Source: Cupriavidus neocaledonicus
GTDB taxonomy: Bacteria > Pseudomonadota > Gammaproteobacteria > Burkholderiales > Burkholderiaceae
Direction of reading: 5' to 3'
DNA length: 64,000 nt
Assembly (NCBI RefSeq): GCF_000372525.1
Contig: NZ_AQUR01000102.1
Location: 137,733-201,732 of the forward strand
The notes under the pieces are model-generated. The model saw only the letters and a program-made list of their open reading frames with translations, was not told the origin of the DNA and did no database searches. Positions 1-9,041 of the stretch are shown in pieces. Each line of letters starts with the position of its first letter. Within the stretch, counting starts at the first letter, position 1. The position numbers and the translations under genes are program-made.

Positions 1-867
1 CCGCAACCACTCCGCAAAGCCCCTAATCAAGCCCTGCTTGGGATTATCCCCACGCCAGACGATGTAGCAGTTATGGCTGGCAGGAAAACTGTCCGCCAGT
101 GGCCGCACCAGCCGGCCCGCAGCGATAGCCTCGCGCGCCAGCAAGCCCCGCGTGAGCGCCAGGCCCATGCCGCTGGCCGCGGCTTCGATGAGCAGGGCGC
201 GGCAGTCGAACACGATGCCGTCCTCGGGCTCGTCCAATACCACCCCCGCGGCGGCGCCCCACTGCGACCAGCGGAAGCGCGCGTGCCGCAGCCGCGGCAG
301 GCGCGCGGCATCGGCCGCGGTCATGCCGGCGTGCCGGCTGGCGAAGCCCGGGCTGCAGACCACGATGATGTCGTCGTCCAGCAGCTTCAGGCACTGGTAG
401 CCGGTGAAGGGCGCGGGGCCGTAGCGCAGGCTGACGTCCAGGTCGGCACGGGAAAAGTCGGGGTCCCCGGTGCTGGCGGCGATGGACAGGTCCAGGCCGG
501 GCAGCGCCTCGCGCAACTGCGGCAGCCTGGGCACCAGCCAGGCGCCGGCCAGTTCGGGGCTGACATTGACATGCAGCGACTGGCGTTCGCGCGCGCGCCG
601 CTCGGCCGCGCCGGCCAGTGACAGCTCTACCGCGCGCAGCGCGCGCTCGAGGTCGTCGGCGAGTTCGCGGCCGGTGGCGGTCAGCCCCAGCTGCCGGCCG
701 GCACGCAGGAACAGGGTGCAGCCCAGCTGTGACTCCAGTGCACGGATATGCCGGCTGACCGCGCCATGCGTCACGCACAGCGCATCGGCGGCGCGCGTCA
801 TGCTGCCCGTGCGCGCGGTGGCGGCAAAGGCCTGGAGCACTTGCATCGAAGGGAGCCGGCGAATCAT
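1..867 (-). CDS. LysR-family transcriptional regulator, GcvA-like (3' end outside window)
   Basis: Reading on the minus strand from ATG at 867 gives 289 codons without a stop before the window edge, so the C-terminus is missing. The N-terminus MIRRLPSMQVLQAFAATART followed by TRAADALCVTHGAVSRHI is a LysR winged helix-turn-helix (about residues 8-65); the remainder matches the LysR effector-binding fold. The last visible residues GLIRGFAEWLR resemble the usual end of GcvA-type regulators, so only a few codons should be lacking. It is divergent from the molybdenum hydroxylase genes at 991 with a 123-base shared promoter region carrying a dyad, so control of those genes is the likely role. The ligand is unknown. 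Confidence 0.9.
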   Translation of the reverse strand, partial: MIRRLPSMQVLQAFAATARTGSMTRAADALCVTHGAVSRHIRALESQLGCTLFLRAGRQLGLTATGRELADDLERALRAVELSLAGAAERRARERQSLHVNVSPELAGAWLVPRLPQLREALPGLDLSIAASTGDPDFSRADLDVSLRYGPAPFTGYQCLKLLDDDIIVVCSPGFASRHAGMTAADAARLPRLRHARFRWSQWGAAAGVVLDEPEDGIVFDCRALLIEAAASGMGLALTRGLLAREAIAAGRLVRPLADSFPASHNCYIVWRGDNPKQGLIRGFAEWLR

Positions 868-869
868 GG

Positions 870-888
870 CTGTGATCTTGCCTCACAG
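870..888. promoter_or_regulatory. Inverted repeat in the LysR / Mo-hydroxylase divergent promoter
   Basis: CTGTGA-N7-TCACAG, perfect 6-base arms, two bases upstream of the LysR start codon. It resembles a CRP half-site pair but the spacer is seven rather than six bases. Position suggests an operator, perhaps for autoregulation of the LysR gene; this is inference. Confidence 0.4.
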
Positions 889-990
889 GTGCTGGCAAAA
901 CAAGTCGATTGTCCCGCCATGCCGCCCGGCCGATACTGGGCCGCAGCCGAACCGGCCGTCCGGAAGCCGGTGCGCAACGAGGAGACCCCC

Positions 991-1476
991 ATGAAACTGC
1001 AGTTGAAGATCAACGACAGGCGCCACGCCGTCGAGGCCGAACGCGACATGCCCCTGTTGTGGGTGCTGCGCGATTACCTTGGCTATACCGGCACCAAGTT
1101 CGGCTGCGGTGCCGGCCTGTGCGGCGCCTGCACCGTGCATGTCGACGGCAAGGCGGTGCGCGCCTGCATCACGCCTGTCGGCAGCGTGGCGCGCGCCGAC
1201 ATTACTACCATCGAAGGATTGTCGGCCGACAATTCGCATCCGGTCCAGCGTGCGTGGATTGCGGAGCAGGTGCCGCAGTGCGGCTATTGCCAGTCGGGCA
1301 TGATCATGGCCGCCTGCGCCTGGCTGAAGGACAACCCGTCGCCGCGGCCGGAGGATGTCCGCGCCGGCATCACCAACCTGTGCCGCTGCGGCACCTATCC
1401 GCGCATCGAACGCGCCATTCTGCGCGCCGCCAACGCGCAGAATGCGGGCGAGTCCAAGGGGAGGGCGTCATCGTGA
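991..1476 (+). CDS. 2Fe-2S subunit of molybdenum hydroxylase (IorA/CoxS-type)
   Basis: 161 residues, the usual size of the small electron-transfer subunit of xanthine-oxidase-family enzymes. The N-terminal plant-ferredoxin-like cluster has Cys39, Cys44, Cys47 and Cys59 (GCGAGLCGACTVHVDG) and the C-terminal helical domain has Cys97/Cys100 and Cys131/Cys133 (QCGYCQSGM, LCRCGTYPRI). It would pass electrons from the Mo-cofactor subunit encoded next. The start at 991 follows the GAGGAGA ribosome site at 978-985; longer in-frame starts lack it. Its stop overlaps the GTG start of the next gene by four bases, so the two are translationally coupled. The closest named families are isoquinoline 1-oxidoreductase alpha and membrane aldehyde dehydrogenase small subunits; the substrate cannot be read from sequence. 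Confidence 0.93.
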   Translation: MKLQLKINDRRHAVEAERDMPLLWVLRDYLGYTGTKFGCGAGLCGACTVHVDGKAVRACITPVGSVARADITTIEGLSADNSHPVQRAWIAEQVPQCGYCQSGMIMAACAWLKDNPSPRPEDVRAGITNLCRCGTYPRIERAILRAANAQNAGESKGRASS

Positions 1477-3617
1477 GCCATCCCGACACAAGCCGCCGCC
1501 GTTTCCTGCAAGCCGCCGGCGCCATGCCCGCGGCGCTGGTGCTGGGCTTCCACCTGCCGCTGGCGAAGGCGGCCGACGCCGGTGCGCCCGCGCGCGACCC
1601 GGACGACGTCAACGCCTGGCTGCGCATCGATGCCGATGGCAGCGTGACCATCATGGTGCCGTCGGCCGAGCTGGGGCAGGGCGTGATGACCTCCGCCCCC
1701 ATGCTGATCGCCGAAGAGCTCGAGTGCGACTGGCGCCAGGTGCGCGCCGAGCTGGCTCCCACCGACCCGGTCTACAACAACCGCATGTTCAAGGTGCAGG
1801 CGACCGCCAGCAGCACCTCGGCGCGCTGGTCGTTCGAGCCGCTGCGCCGCATCGGCGCCACCGCGCGCGAGATGTTGCGCGAGGCCGCCGCGCAAGGCTG
1901 GAGCGTGCCGGTCGCGCAGTGCCGCGCGGTGCAGGGCGTGGTGCGGCACGAGCCCAGCGGTCGCACGCAGGGCTACGGTGCGCTTGCCGCCCGCGCGGCC
2001 ACGCTGCCGCGCCCGGCCAACGTGGCGCTGAAGGATCCGCGCGACTGGAAGCTGCTGGGCCGCCCGACGGACCGGCTCGACATTCCGCTGAAGACGCGCG
2101 GCGCCGCGGTGTTCGGCGTCGACGTCAGGGTGCCGCGCATGCTGGTCGGTTCGGTGATGGCGTGCCCGGCCTTCGGCGGCACGCTGCGCCGGGTCGATGC
2201 CCGGCCGGCGCTGGCGGTACGCGGCGTGCGGCGCGTGGTGCCGCTGGACGACGCGGTGGTGGTGCTGGCCGACAGCTACTGGACCGCCCGCAATGCCCTG
2301 GCCGCGCTGCAGCCCGACTGGCAACTGCCGCCAGGGAAGCTGGCCAGCGACGCGGCGCTGATGGCGGGCTACCGCGATGCCGCGCGCAGCGCCTCGTCGG
2401 TGGCACTGCGCCATGGCGATCCGGACACGCAGATGCAGGGCGCGCCGGCCTTCACCGCCGAATACGAAGTGCCATACCTCGCCCACGCCACCATGGAGCC
2501 GATGAACGCCACCGCCGACGTGCGCGCCGACCGCGCCGAGATCTGGGGCCCGACCCAGGTTTGCGGCGAGATCGCGCAGCGGCTCTCGGGCGTGCTGGGG
2601 CTGCCCGCCGACCGGATCGTCGTACATGGAACCTTCGTCGGCGGCGGCTTCGGCCGGCGCGAGGAGTTCGATGTCTTCATCCAGGCCGCGCTGGCGTCGA
2701 AGGCGGCGGGGCAGCCGGTCAAGCTGATCTGGTCGCGCGAGGAGGATATTCAGCACGACTTCTACCGGCCCGCGGCGGCGGCGCGCTTCAGCGCGGTGCT
2801 GGCCCCGGACGCGGCCGGCATCCGCGCGCTGGATGCGCGCCTGGCCTGCTCGTCGATCTATGTCCGCAATTTCCCGGACCGGGTCAAGGGCGGGGTCGAC
2901 CCGAAATCGGTCGAAGGGGTGGTGGACCTGCCTTACGCGCTGCCCCACGTGGCGGTGCGCCATGCGCTGGTCAATACCGCTGTGCCGGTCGGGTTCTGGC
3001 GCGGCGTGGGTTATACGCAGAACACCTTCTTCGCCGAGAGCTTCATCGACGAACTGGCGCATCACGCCAAAGCCGATCCGCTGCAGTTCCGGCTGAAGCT
3101 GCTGGCCGATCGTCCGCGTCCGGCGCGCTTGCTGCAGCGCCTGGCGCAGCACGTGGGCTGGGGCAGCGCGCCGGCAGGGCGCTTCCAGGGCGTGGCGCTG
3201 TCGCAGGCGTGGAGCTCGCTGTGCGCGACGGTGCTGGAGCTGTCGGTGCAGGACCGGCGCATCACGCTGCACCGCATCGTCAATGCGATCGACTGTGGAG
3301 TCGTGATCAATCCCGCGACGGTCGAGCGGCAGCTGGAGGGCGCCAGCATCTGGGCGCTGAGCGCGGCGCTGTCGGGTGCCATCACCATTGCCGACGGGCG
3401 CGTGCAGCAATCCAATTTCCATGACTATCCGCTATTGCGGCTGGCGCAGGCGCCGCGCTTCGAGGCGGTGCTGGCGCCCAGTGGCGAGCGTATCGGCGGC
3501 GTGGGGGAATCGGCGGTGCCGACGCTGGCGCCGGCGCTGGCCAATGCGCTGTTTGCCGCGACCGGCCAGCGCCTGCGCTCGCTGCCGCTGGCGCGGCACG
3601 GCTTCGAGCTGGCATAG
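1473..3617 (+). CDS. Molybdopterin-binding large subunit of aldehyde/N-heterocycle oxidoreductase (IorB-like), Tat-exported
   Basis: 714 residues from a GTG start that overlaps the upstream stop as GTGA. The N-terminus has a twin-arginine signal (SRRRFLQAAGAMPAALVLGF, Arg8-Arg10), so the folded enzyme with its partner is probably exported to the periplasm, as in IorB and AldH-type enzymes. The body carries xanthine-oxidase-type Mo-binding features such as the glycine-rich GTFVGGGFGRREEFD and, near the end, GGVGESAVPTLAPALANAL with the conserved Glu region. No cytochrome c subunit and no XdhC/MoaB chaperone gene follows, unlike three-subunit aldehyde dehydrogenases. Likely role: periplasmic hydroxylation or oxidation of an aldehyde or N-heterocycle under the divergent LysR regulator; substrate unknown. 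Confidence 0.9.
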   Translation: MSHPDTSRRRFLQAAGAMPAALVLGFHLPLAKAADAGAPARDPDDVNAWLRIDADGSVTIMVPSAELGQGVMTSAPMLIAEELECDWRQVRAELAPTDPVYNNRMFKVQATASSTSARWSFEPLRRIGATAREMLREAAAQGWSVPVAQCRAVQGVVRHEPSGRTQGYGALAARAATLPRPANVALKDPRDWKLLGRPTDRLDIPLKTRGAAVFGVDVRVPRMLVGSVMACPAFGGTLRRVDARPALAVRGVRRVVPLDDAVVVLADSYWTARNALAALQPDWQLPPGKLASDAALMAGYRDAARSASSVALRHGDPDTQMQGAPAFTAEYEVPYLAHATMEPMNATADVRADRAEIWGPTQVCGEIAQRLSGVLGLPADRIVVHGTFVGGGFGRREEFDVFIQAALASKAAGQPVKLIWSREEDIQHDFYRPAAAARFSAVLAPDAAGIRALDARLACSSIYVRNFPDRVKGGVDPKSVEGVVDLPYALPHVAVRHALVNTAVPVGFWRGVGYTQNTFFAESFIDELAHHAKADPLQFRLKLLADRPRPARLLQRLAQHVGWGSAPAGRFQGVALSQAWSSLCATVLELSVQDRRITLHRIVNAIDCGVVINPATVERQLEGASIWALSAALSGAITIADGRVQQSNFHDYPLLRLAQAPRFEAVLAPSGERIGGVGESAVPTLAPALANALFAATGQRLRSLPLARHGFELA

Positions 3618-3786
3618 CGGGGCGCGGGTACGTCAGCAAGTGATGCCGCTGCCACGATTGCGGGGACCATCATGACGCAGCGGCGCAGCGCTGTGTGTCA
3701 TACCACGCACGGCGCCCTACGCCCCCGGCGCGGTTCTTCCCTACACTGGAGCATGGCGCCTTGTCGCCGCCCGAGGGAAGACTCCT

Positions 3787-4818
3787 ATGCCGCCCGAGCC
3801 TGTCCAAGTCAAGCCCGTGGCGCTGGCCTTGCAAGGCGGCGGCATGCACGGCGCATTTACCTGGGGCGTGCTGGACCGCCTGCTGGAAGATGGCCGGCTG
3901 GCGGTCGAGGGCGTCAGCGCCACCAGCGCCGGCGCGATGAACGGCACGGTGCTGGCCTATGGCCTGATGCAGGGTGGCAGCGAAGGCGCGCGCCAGGCCC
4001 TGCATGACTTCTGGCAGGCCATCGCGCATTCGGCGCAGCGCTTCAACCCGTTGCGCTGGCTGCCGTGGTTCAAGGGCAGCCATACGCTGGGGCTGAACCA
4101 TTCCCCGCTGTACGCCATGGCCGACATCACGCTGCGCCTGCTGTCGCCGTACCAGTTCAACCCGGGCAATGCCAATCCGCTGCGCGACGTGCTGCTTGGC
4201 CAGGTGGATTTCGCGGCGCTGCGCGCGCATTGCCCGATCCGGCTGTACCTGTGCGCGACCAATATCGAGACCAGCCGCATCCGCATCTTCGCGCAGGAAG
4301 AGCTGAGCGTCGACGCGGTGCTGGCGTCGGCCTGCGTGCCCACGCTGTTCCAGGCAGTCAGCATCGACGGCCAGCATTACTGGGACGGCGGCTATGTCGG
4401 CAACCCGGCGATCTTTCCGCTGATCTATCACTGCGAGACCCACGATGTCGTGATCGTCCACATCAACCCGATCGTGCGGCGCGGCGTGCCGACCACGGCG
4501 GCGGAGATCCTGAACCGGGTCAACGAGGTCAGCTTCAACTCGTCATTGATGCGCGAGATGCGCGCGATCGGCTTCGTCACCACGCTGATCCAGCAGGGCA
4601 AGATCGACCGCAACGAGATGAAGGAGATGTGGATCCATTCGATCCGCTCGGACGAGACCATGGCCGCGCTCGGGGTCTCGACCAAGTACAACGCCGACTG
4701 GAATTTCCTGTGCACGCTGCGCGACCAGGGCCGGCAGGCCGCCACGCTCTGGCTCGAGCGCAACTATGACTGCGTGGGCCAGCGCTCCAGCGTCGATATC
4801 ACCGGCGAATTCCTGTAG
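3787..4818 (+). CDS. Patatin-like phospholipase (RssA/COG1752 family)
   Basis: 343 residues. The oxyanion-hole loop LQGGGMHG (residues 15-22) is followed by the nucleophile elbow SATSAGAMNG with catalytic Ser47; the elbow is A-x-S-x-G style. The second member of the Ser-Asp dyad is Asp200 in YWDGGYVGNPA. No signal peptide is visible, so it is probably a cytoplasmic or membrane-associated acyl hydrolase. A GGGAAG ribosome site precedes the ATG by about 8 bases. It stands alone; its 3' end overlaps the convergent HD-domain gene by 20 bases. Natural substrate is not predictable; patatins act on phospholipids or other lipid esters, and several bacterial ones act on polyester storage or membrane lipids. 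Confidence 0.88.
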   Translation: MPPEPVQVKPVALALQGGGMHGAFTWGVLDRLLEDGRLAVEGVSATSAGAMNGTVLAYGLMQGGSEGARQALHDFWQAIAHSAQRFNPLRWLPWFKGSHTLGLNHSPLYAMADITLRLLSPYQFNPGNANPLRDVLLGQVDFAALRAHCPIRLYLCATNIETSRIRIFAQEELSVDAVLASACVPTLFQAVSIDGQHYWDGGYVGNPAIFPLIYHCETHDVVIVHINPIVRRGVPTTAAEILNRVNEVSFNSSLMREMRAIGFVTTLIQQGKIDRNEMKEMWIHSIRSDETMAALGVSTKYNADWNFLCTLRDQGRQAATLWLERNYDCVGQRSSVDITGEFL

Positions 4819-5440
4819 GCCCCGGCTGGGCCAGCCGCCAGGCGAGATTGGCGCGCGCCTGCGCCTCGTAGCGCGACTGGAACAGGTCGGTGGCATAGAT
4901 GCGGGGACTGGCCAGCAGGCGCTGCAGGAAGGCCCGCTCGGCCGCGTCATAGGCGGCATCGTCCAGGTCGGTGCGCTCGGCGCGCAGGCGCGCGCCGTTG
5001 TCCTGGAAGCGCGCGCGGCTGTAGCCCAGCGCGGCCAGGTCGATGTCGGCGGTGAAGCGCCCCGCCAGGCTGGCCGGCACGTCGGCGTGGGTGGTCTCCA
5101 GGATCAGCGTGGCGACGCGCGCGGCGGCGGCGACGGTGCCGGCGGACCAGTGCTGCAGCCACGCGGCGCTGCGCGCTTCGTTGTCGGCGGCGCCCGGCAC
5201 GTAGATGACGTCATGGCACCACAGCGCCAGTTCCACGTCGGCGGCATCCGGTATCGCGCTGCGCGCCCAGTCGAGGTCGCGCAGGCACCGGCGCACATGG
5301 TCGAGGGTGTGGTAATGCCGGCTCGGCTCGCCGTAGCAGCGCGCCAGGTCGGCATACGCTTCCGCCGCGCGGGTGCCGCCCGCCAGGGTCCAGAGCGCGA
5401 CAAAGCGCTCTTGCAGCGGGTTGGCGGCGGCGGTGATCAT
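4799..5440 (-). CDS. HD-domain metal-dependent phosphohydrolase (COG4339-like)
   Basis: 213 residues. The protein shows an early histidine cluster RHYHTLDHV (about residues 41-49), then LALWCHDVIY (about residues 71-80), and a TADIDLAALG motif with a late Asp, the pattern expected of HD-superfamily metal ligands. The start overlaps the stop of the cyclase gene as ATGA, which argues for coupled synthesis. The family is predicted to hydrolyse phosphoesters or nucleotides, but its substrate is unknown. Because it is coupled to a nucleotide cyclase, degradation of a cyclic or other nucleotide is a reasonable hypothesis only. Its last 20 bases overlap the end of the convergent patatin gene. Confidence 0.85.
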   Translation of the reverse strand: MITAAANPLQERFVALWTLAGGTRAAEAYADLARCYGEPSRHYHTLDHVRRCLRDLDWARSAIPDAADVELALWCHDVIYVPGAADNEARSAAWLQHWSAGTVAAAARVATLILETTHADVPASLAGRFTADIDLAALGYSRARFQDNGARLRAERTDLDDAAYDAAERAFLQRLLASPRIYATDLFQSRYEAQARANLAWRLAQPGPTGIRR

Positions 5441-8400
5441 GCGCGCGCCGGACCCGCGTCGCGGGCCGCGTTGTTGGCAAGCTCGGCAAGCAAGGCTTGC
5501 GCCTCTTGCCAGTCGGCGCCATCGGTGCCCTCGCTGAAGCTGGCGTGGATGCGCGCCAGCGCTTCGCGCGCGGCGTCGCCCTTGCCCTGGCGCTGCCACA
5601 GCCGGGCCAGGCTGAGCGCGGCCTGCAGCTCCAGCGGCCTGGCGCCCTGGTCGTGCGCGACCGCCAGCGCGCGCTGGAAGCAGGCCTCGGCTTCATGGCT
5701 GGCGGCGGCGCCGGCATCGGGCGCGGCCAGCTGCAGCAGCATGTCGCCGCGCAGCCGATAGACCACGGCTTCGTCGAGCCGCTCGCCGGTGTCTTCGACC
5801 ATGGCCTGCGCGCGCGTCAGCACGTCCAGCGCGGCGGCGGGCTGGCCGGCCTTGCCGCAGGCCTCGGCCAGCATCGCCAGCAGGTTTGGCATGCCGAGTT
5901 CGCCGCCGGTGGCCTCGTAAGCCGTCAGGCCACGCCGCATCCGCGCAATGCCTTCCTCGTGGCTGCCCTGCTCGGACAGCGCCCAGCCCTGCAGCACGGT
6001 GCCCCAGGCCAGGTAGATCGGGAAGCCCTGTTCGCACGAAATCGCAATGGCGGCTTCCGCATACTCCCGGGCCTGCGCGGGATCGCGGCGCCAGCGGTAC
6101 TGTTCCGCCGCGAACACCAGGCACAACGCCAGGTTGTAGGCATCCGGGCGCGCGCGGGCCAGCGCCAGCGCCTCGCGGCTGCGCGCCAGCGCCTGGTCGG
6201 CAAAGCCCTGGTACCACAGGATCCAGGCCAGCGTGCTGGTGGCATGGACCATCGGGTCGCGGCCGTAGCCGGTCAGGAAGTCGTAGGCGGAGTGCTCGGG
6301 ATGCGGCACGGCCAGCACGGCCTCCATATGCGCGCGCGCTTCTTCCAGCAAGCCCAGGCGGAACAGCGTGGCGCCCAGCGCGCGGTGCCCTTCGGCCAGC
6401 TGCTTGGGCTTCTGCGACTCGGTGGCCAGCGCCAGCAGGCGCCGCGCCAGCGGCAGCGACACCTGGTATTGCGCGCGCAGCTGGTAGAACGCCCACATGC
6501 CCAGCTGCGCCGAGAACACATAGGGCGTCTGCCGGCCCTGCTCGCACAGGGACATCGCGCGCCGGTAATTGGCCTCCACTTCGGGCGAGGCCTGGCCCCG
6601 CGCCGCGATCAGCGCGGGCCCCAGCGTCAGCAGCAGCGTCAGCTCCAGGCGCGCGCGCTCGGGGCTGTCGGGCTGGCGCTTGAGCAGGGCAATGGCCTCG
6701 CTCAGGTGCCGGATCGCTTCCTCCTGCGCCGAGCGCTGCAGCGCCTGCTGGCCGGCGCAGTGCAGGTATTCGACCGCCTTCGGCACATTGCCGCTGTGGC
6801 TGTAGTGGTGGGCCAGTTCGCTGCAGTAGTCCTTGAGCCGTCCCTGGAACATCGCCTCGATCGCCTGCGCGGAGCTTTCATGCAGCGCGCTGCGGCGCTC
6901 GGTCAGCAGCGAGCTGCCGGCCACTTCCTGGGTCAGCGCGTGCTTGAAGGCGTACTCCACCTCGGGGAAGGCGGGCCGTTCGTAGATGAAGTCGGCGCTC
7001 TGCAGGTCGCGCAGCAGCGGATGGAGCCGGTCTTCCGGCAGGCCGGTGACGCGCAGCACCAGGCCCAGCGGAAATTCCTTGCCGATCACGGCAAGGGTCT
7101 GCAGCAGTTCCTTCTGCGCCAGCGGCAACCGGTCGATACGCGCGGCCAGCACCCCCTGCACGGTGGTCGGGATGTGCAGCAGCGCCGGCGCCTTCTCGAT
7201 GCGGTAGCTGCCCGGCTGGCCCAGCAGCGCGCCTTCCTCGGCCAGGGTCTGGACCACTTCCTCCATGAAGAAGGGATTGCCTTCGGTCTTGTCGAGGATC
7301 AGCCGCTTCAGCGGCACCAGGCTGGGGTCGTCGCCGAGCAGCGCGGTCAGCAGTTCCTGCGCCTCGGCCTGTCCCAGCGGCTGCAGGCGCAGCTGCGAGT
7401 AATGCGCGCCCGCGTCCCAGCGATGGCTGTACTCGGGCCGGTAGTTCACCAGCAGCACGATGCGCGCGCCGGGCACGTGGTCGACCAGCATGTTGAGGAA
7501 GGCCTCGGTCTCGCCGTCGAGCCATTGCAGGTCTTCGAAGATGACTTCCAGCGGCTGGTTCTGGCTTTCGCGCACCAGCAGCCGCGCGATCGCGTCGAAG
7601 GTGCGCTGGCGCCGCAGCGCCGGGTCCATGGTCGGCAGCGGCGAGTCGGGCTCAACCACGCCCAGCAGGTAGAGCAGGTAGGGCAGGTGCTCTTCCAGCG
7701 AGCGGTCCAGCGTCAGCAGCCTGCCGGTCAGCTTCTCGCGGCAGCTGCGGTCGCCGTCGTGCGCCGTGATCTGGAAATAGTTCTTCAGCATCTCGATCAG
7801 CGGCAGGTAGGCAAAGGCCTTGCCGTGCGACACCGAGAACGTCTCCAGCGCCAGGCAGCCCTGCTGCGACCTGACCTTGAACTCATGGAACAGCCGCGAC
7901 TTGCCGACCCCGGCCTCGCCGACCACCGCGACGATGCGCCCGTGGCCGGCCTTGGCCTGCTCAAGCGCCGCGTTCAGGTGCGCCAGCTCGTCCTGGCGTC
8001 CGACGAAGCGCGCCAGGCCGCGGTGCGCTGCCACCTGCAGCCGCGTGCGCAACGCCCCCGGCCCGATCACCTCGTACACCGCCAGCGGCTCGCGCACGCC
8101 CTTGACTGTGGTAGTGCCCAGTGCCGTGAACTCGAAATAGCCCTCGGTCAGCTTGTGGGTCGACTCGCTCACCAGGATCGACGCCGGCGTGGCGATGCCC
8201 TCCATGCGCGAGGCGATATGGATGGTGTGGCCGACCGGATCGTAGTCGGTGTGCAGGTCGTCCTTGCGGATCGAGCGCACCACCACCTCGCCGGTATGGA
8301 TGCCGATGCGGACCTGCAGCGGAATGCCTTGCTCCAGGCGCACGCGGTCGCTGTGCCGGTGCATCGCATCCTGCATGCGCAGCGCGGCGTAGAGCGCGCG

Positions 8401-8907
8401 CAGGGCGTGGTCCTCGTGGGCGATGGGCGCGCCGAACAGCGCCAGGATGCCGTCGCCGAGGAACTTGGCGACGTAGCCCTCGTAGTGGTGGACCGCTTCC
8501 ATCATCAGCGTCACCACGGGATCGATCAGCCGGCGCGCGTCCTCCGGGTCCAGGTCCTGGGTCAGCGCGGTGGAGCCGGCCATGTCGGCAAACAGCGCGG
8601 TGATGGTCTTGCGCTCGCCGGCGGTTTCGCCGCGGGCTTCCATCGCCGCCTGCTCGGCCAGGATGCGCCCCGCCAGGTGCGGCGGGGTGTAGTGGACCGG
8701 CGCCGGACTGTCTGGGCGCGCCGGGGCGGGCGCAGGCGCGGTGCTGGCGGGCGCGTCGGGCAGGCCAACGCCGCAGACGCGGCAGAACCGCGCCGCCGCG
8801 GTGGCCTCGGCGCCGCATTGCGGGCACACGCGGGCAAGCCGCGCCCCGCACGCCTCACAGAAGTTGGCGCCAGCAAGATTGCCGAAGCCACATTGGCTGC
8901 AGCGCAT
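5437..8907 (-). CDS. Adenylate/guanylate cyclase-type sensor with zinc ribbons, AAA ATPase and TPR repeats
   Basis: 1156 residues. Order of parts: a double zinc ribbon (CSQCG..CEACG and CPQCG..CRVCG within residues 1-50); a low-complexity Pro/Ala linker; a class III cyclase domain (about 95-290) with metal Asp108 in LFADMAGST and Asp152 in KFLGDGILALFG; an AAA_16-type ATPase with Walker A GEAGVGKS near residue 330 and a Walker B-like VIFEDLQWLD; then about 500 residues of TPR-like helical repeats. The family is a cytoplasmic multidomain signalling protein. The catalytic Asn usual before A-x-R is His230 here (IHIASR, Arg234), which may weaken or change cyclase activity. A GGAGGCG ribosome site precedes ATG at 8907. 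Coupled to the downstream HD gene. Confidence 0.9.
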   Translation of the reverse strand: MRCSQCGFGNLAGANFCEACGARLARVCPQCGAEATAAARFCRVCGVGLPDAPASTAPAPAPARPDSPAPVHYTPPHLAGRILAEQAAMEARGETAGERKTITALFADMAGSTALTQDLDPEDARRLIDPVVTLMMEAVHHYEGYVAKFLGDGILALFGAPIAHEDHALRALYAALRMQDAMHRHSDRVRLEQGIPLQVRIGIHTGEVVVRSIRKDDLHTDYDPVGHTIHIASRMEGIATPASILVSESTHKLTEGYFEFTALGTTTVKGVREPLAVYEVIGPGALRTRLQVAAHRGLARFVGRQDELAHLNAALEQAKAGHGRIVAVVGEAGVGKSRLFHEFKVRSQQGCLALETFSVSHGKAFAYLPLIEMLKNYFQITAHDGDRSCREKLTGRLLTLDRSLEEHLPYLLYLLGVVEPDSPLPTMDPALRRQRTFDAIARLLVRESQNQPLEVIFEDLQWLDGETEAFLNMLVDHVPGARIVLLVNYRPEYSHRWDAGAHYSQLRLQPLGQAEAQELLTALLGDDPSLVPLKRLILDKTEGNPFFMEEVVQTLAEEGALLGQPGSYRIEKAPALLHIPTTVQGVLAARIDRLPLAQKELLQTLAVIGKEFPLGLVLRVTGLPEDRLHPLLRDLQSADFIYERPAFPEVEYAFKHALTQEVAGSSLLTERRSALHESSAQAIEAMFQGRLKDYCSELAHHYSHSGNVPKAVEYLHCAGQQALQRSAQEEAIRHLSEAIALLKRQPDSPERARLELTLLLTLGPALIAARGQASPEVEANYRRAMSLCEQGRQTPYVFSAQLGMWAFYQLRAQYQVSLPLARRLLALATESQKPKQLAEGHRALGATLFRLGLLEEARAHMEAVLAVPHPEHSAYDFLTGYGRDPMVHATSTLAWILWYQGFADQALARSREALALARARPDAYNLALCLVFAAEQYRWRRDPAQAREYAEAAIAISCEQGFPIYLAWGTVLQGWALSEQGSHEEGIARMRRGLTAYEATGGELGMPNLLAMLAEACGKAGQPAAALDVLTRAQAMVEDTGERLDEAVVYRLRGDMLLQLAAPDAGAAASHEAEACFQRALAVAHDQGARPLELQAALSLARLWQRQGKGDAAREALARIHASFSEGTDGADWQEAQALLAELANNAARDAGPARA

Positions 8908-9041
8908 TTCGCCTCCCGGCCGTCATTGCCAGCTTGACGGTGCCTAAGGCTATTAGAGGCGGGATAGCGTGGGTGTCAAGGACGCCGCCGCGCGGCAACC
9001 CACGGATGGATGCCAGCGTTGCAGCGCAATACCGGTGCGGC

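Noticed and set aside
870..888. CRP binding site at the first LysR gene
   Set aside because: TGTGA and TCACA are present but separated by seven bases rather than six; reported only as a dyad.
909..1472. N-terminal extension of the Mo-subunit gene through the 2Fe-2S gene
   Set aside because: The frame is open, but the Tat signal begins at the GTG at 1473 and the 2Fe-2S gene occupies the upstream sequence in another frame.
5497..8937. A 1146-residue open frame antisense to the cyclase gene
   Set aside because: Composition is Gln/Arg/His-rich with no motifs; the minus-strand cyclase has all expected domains.
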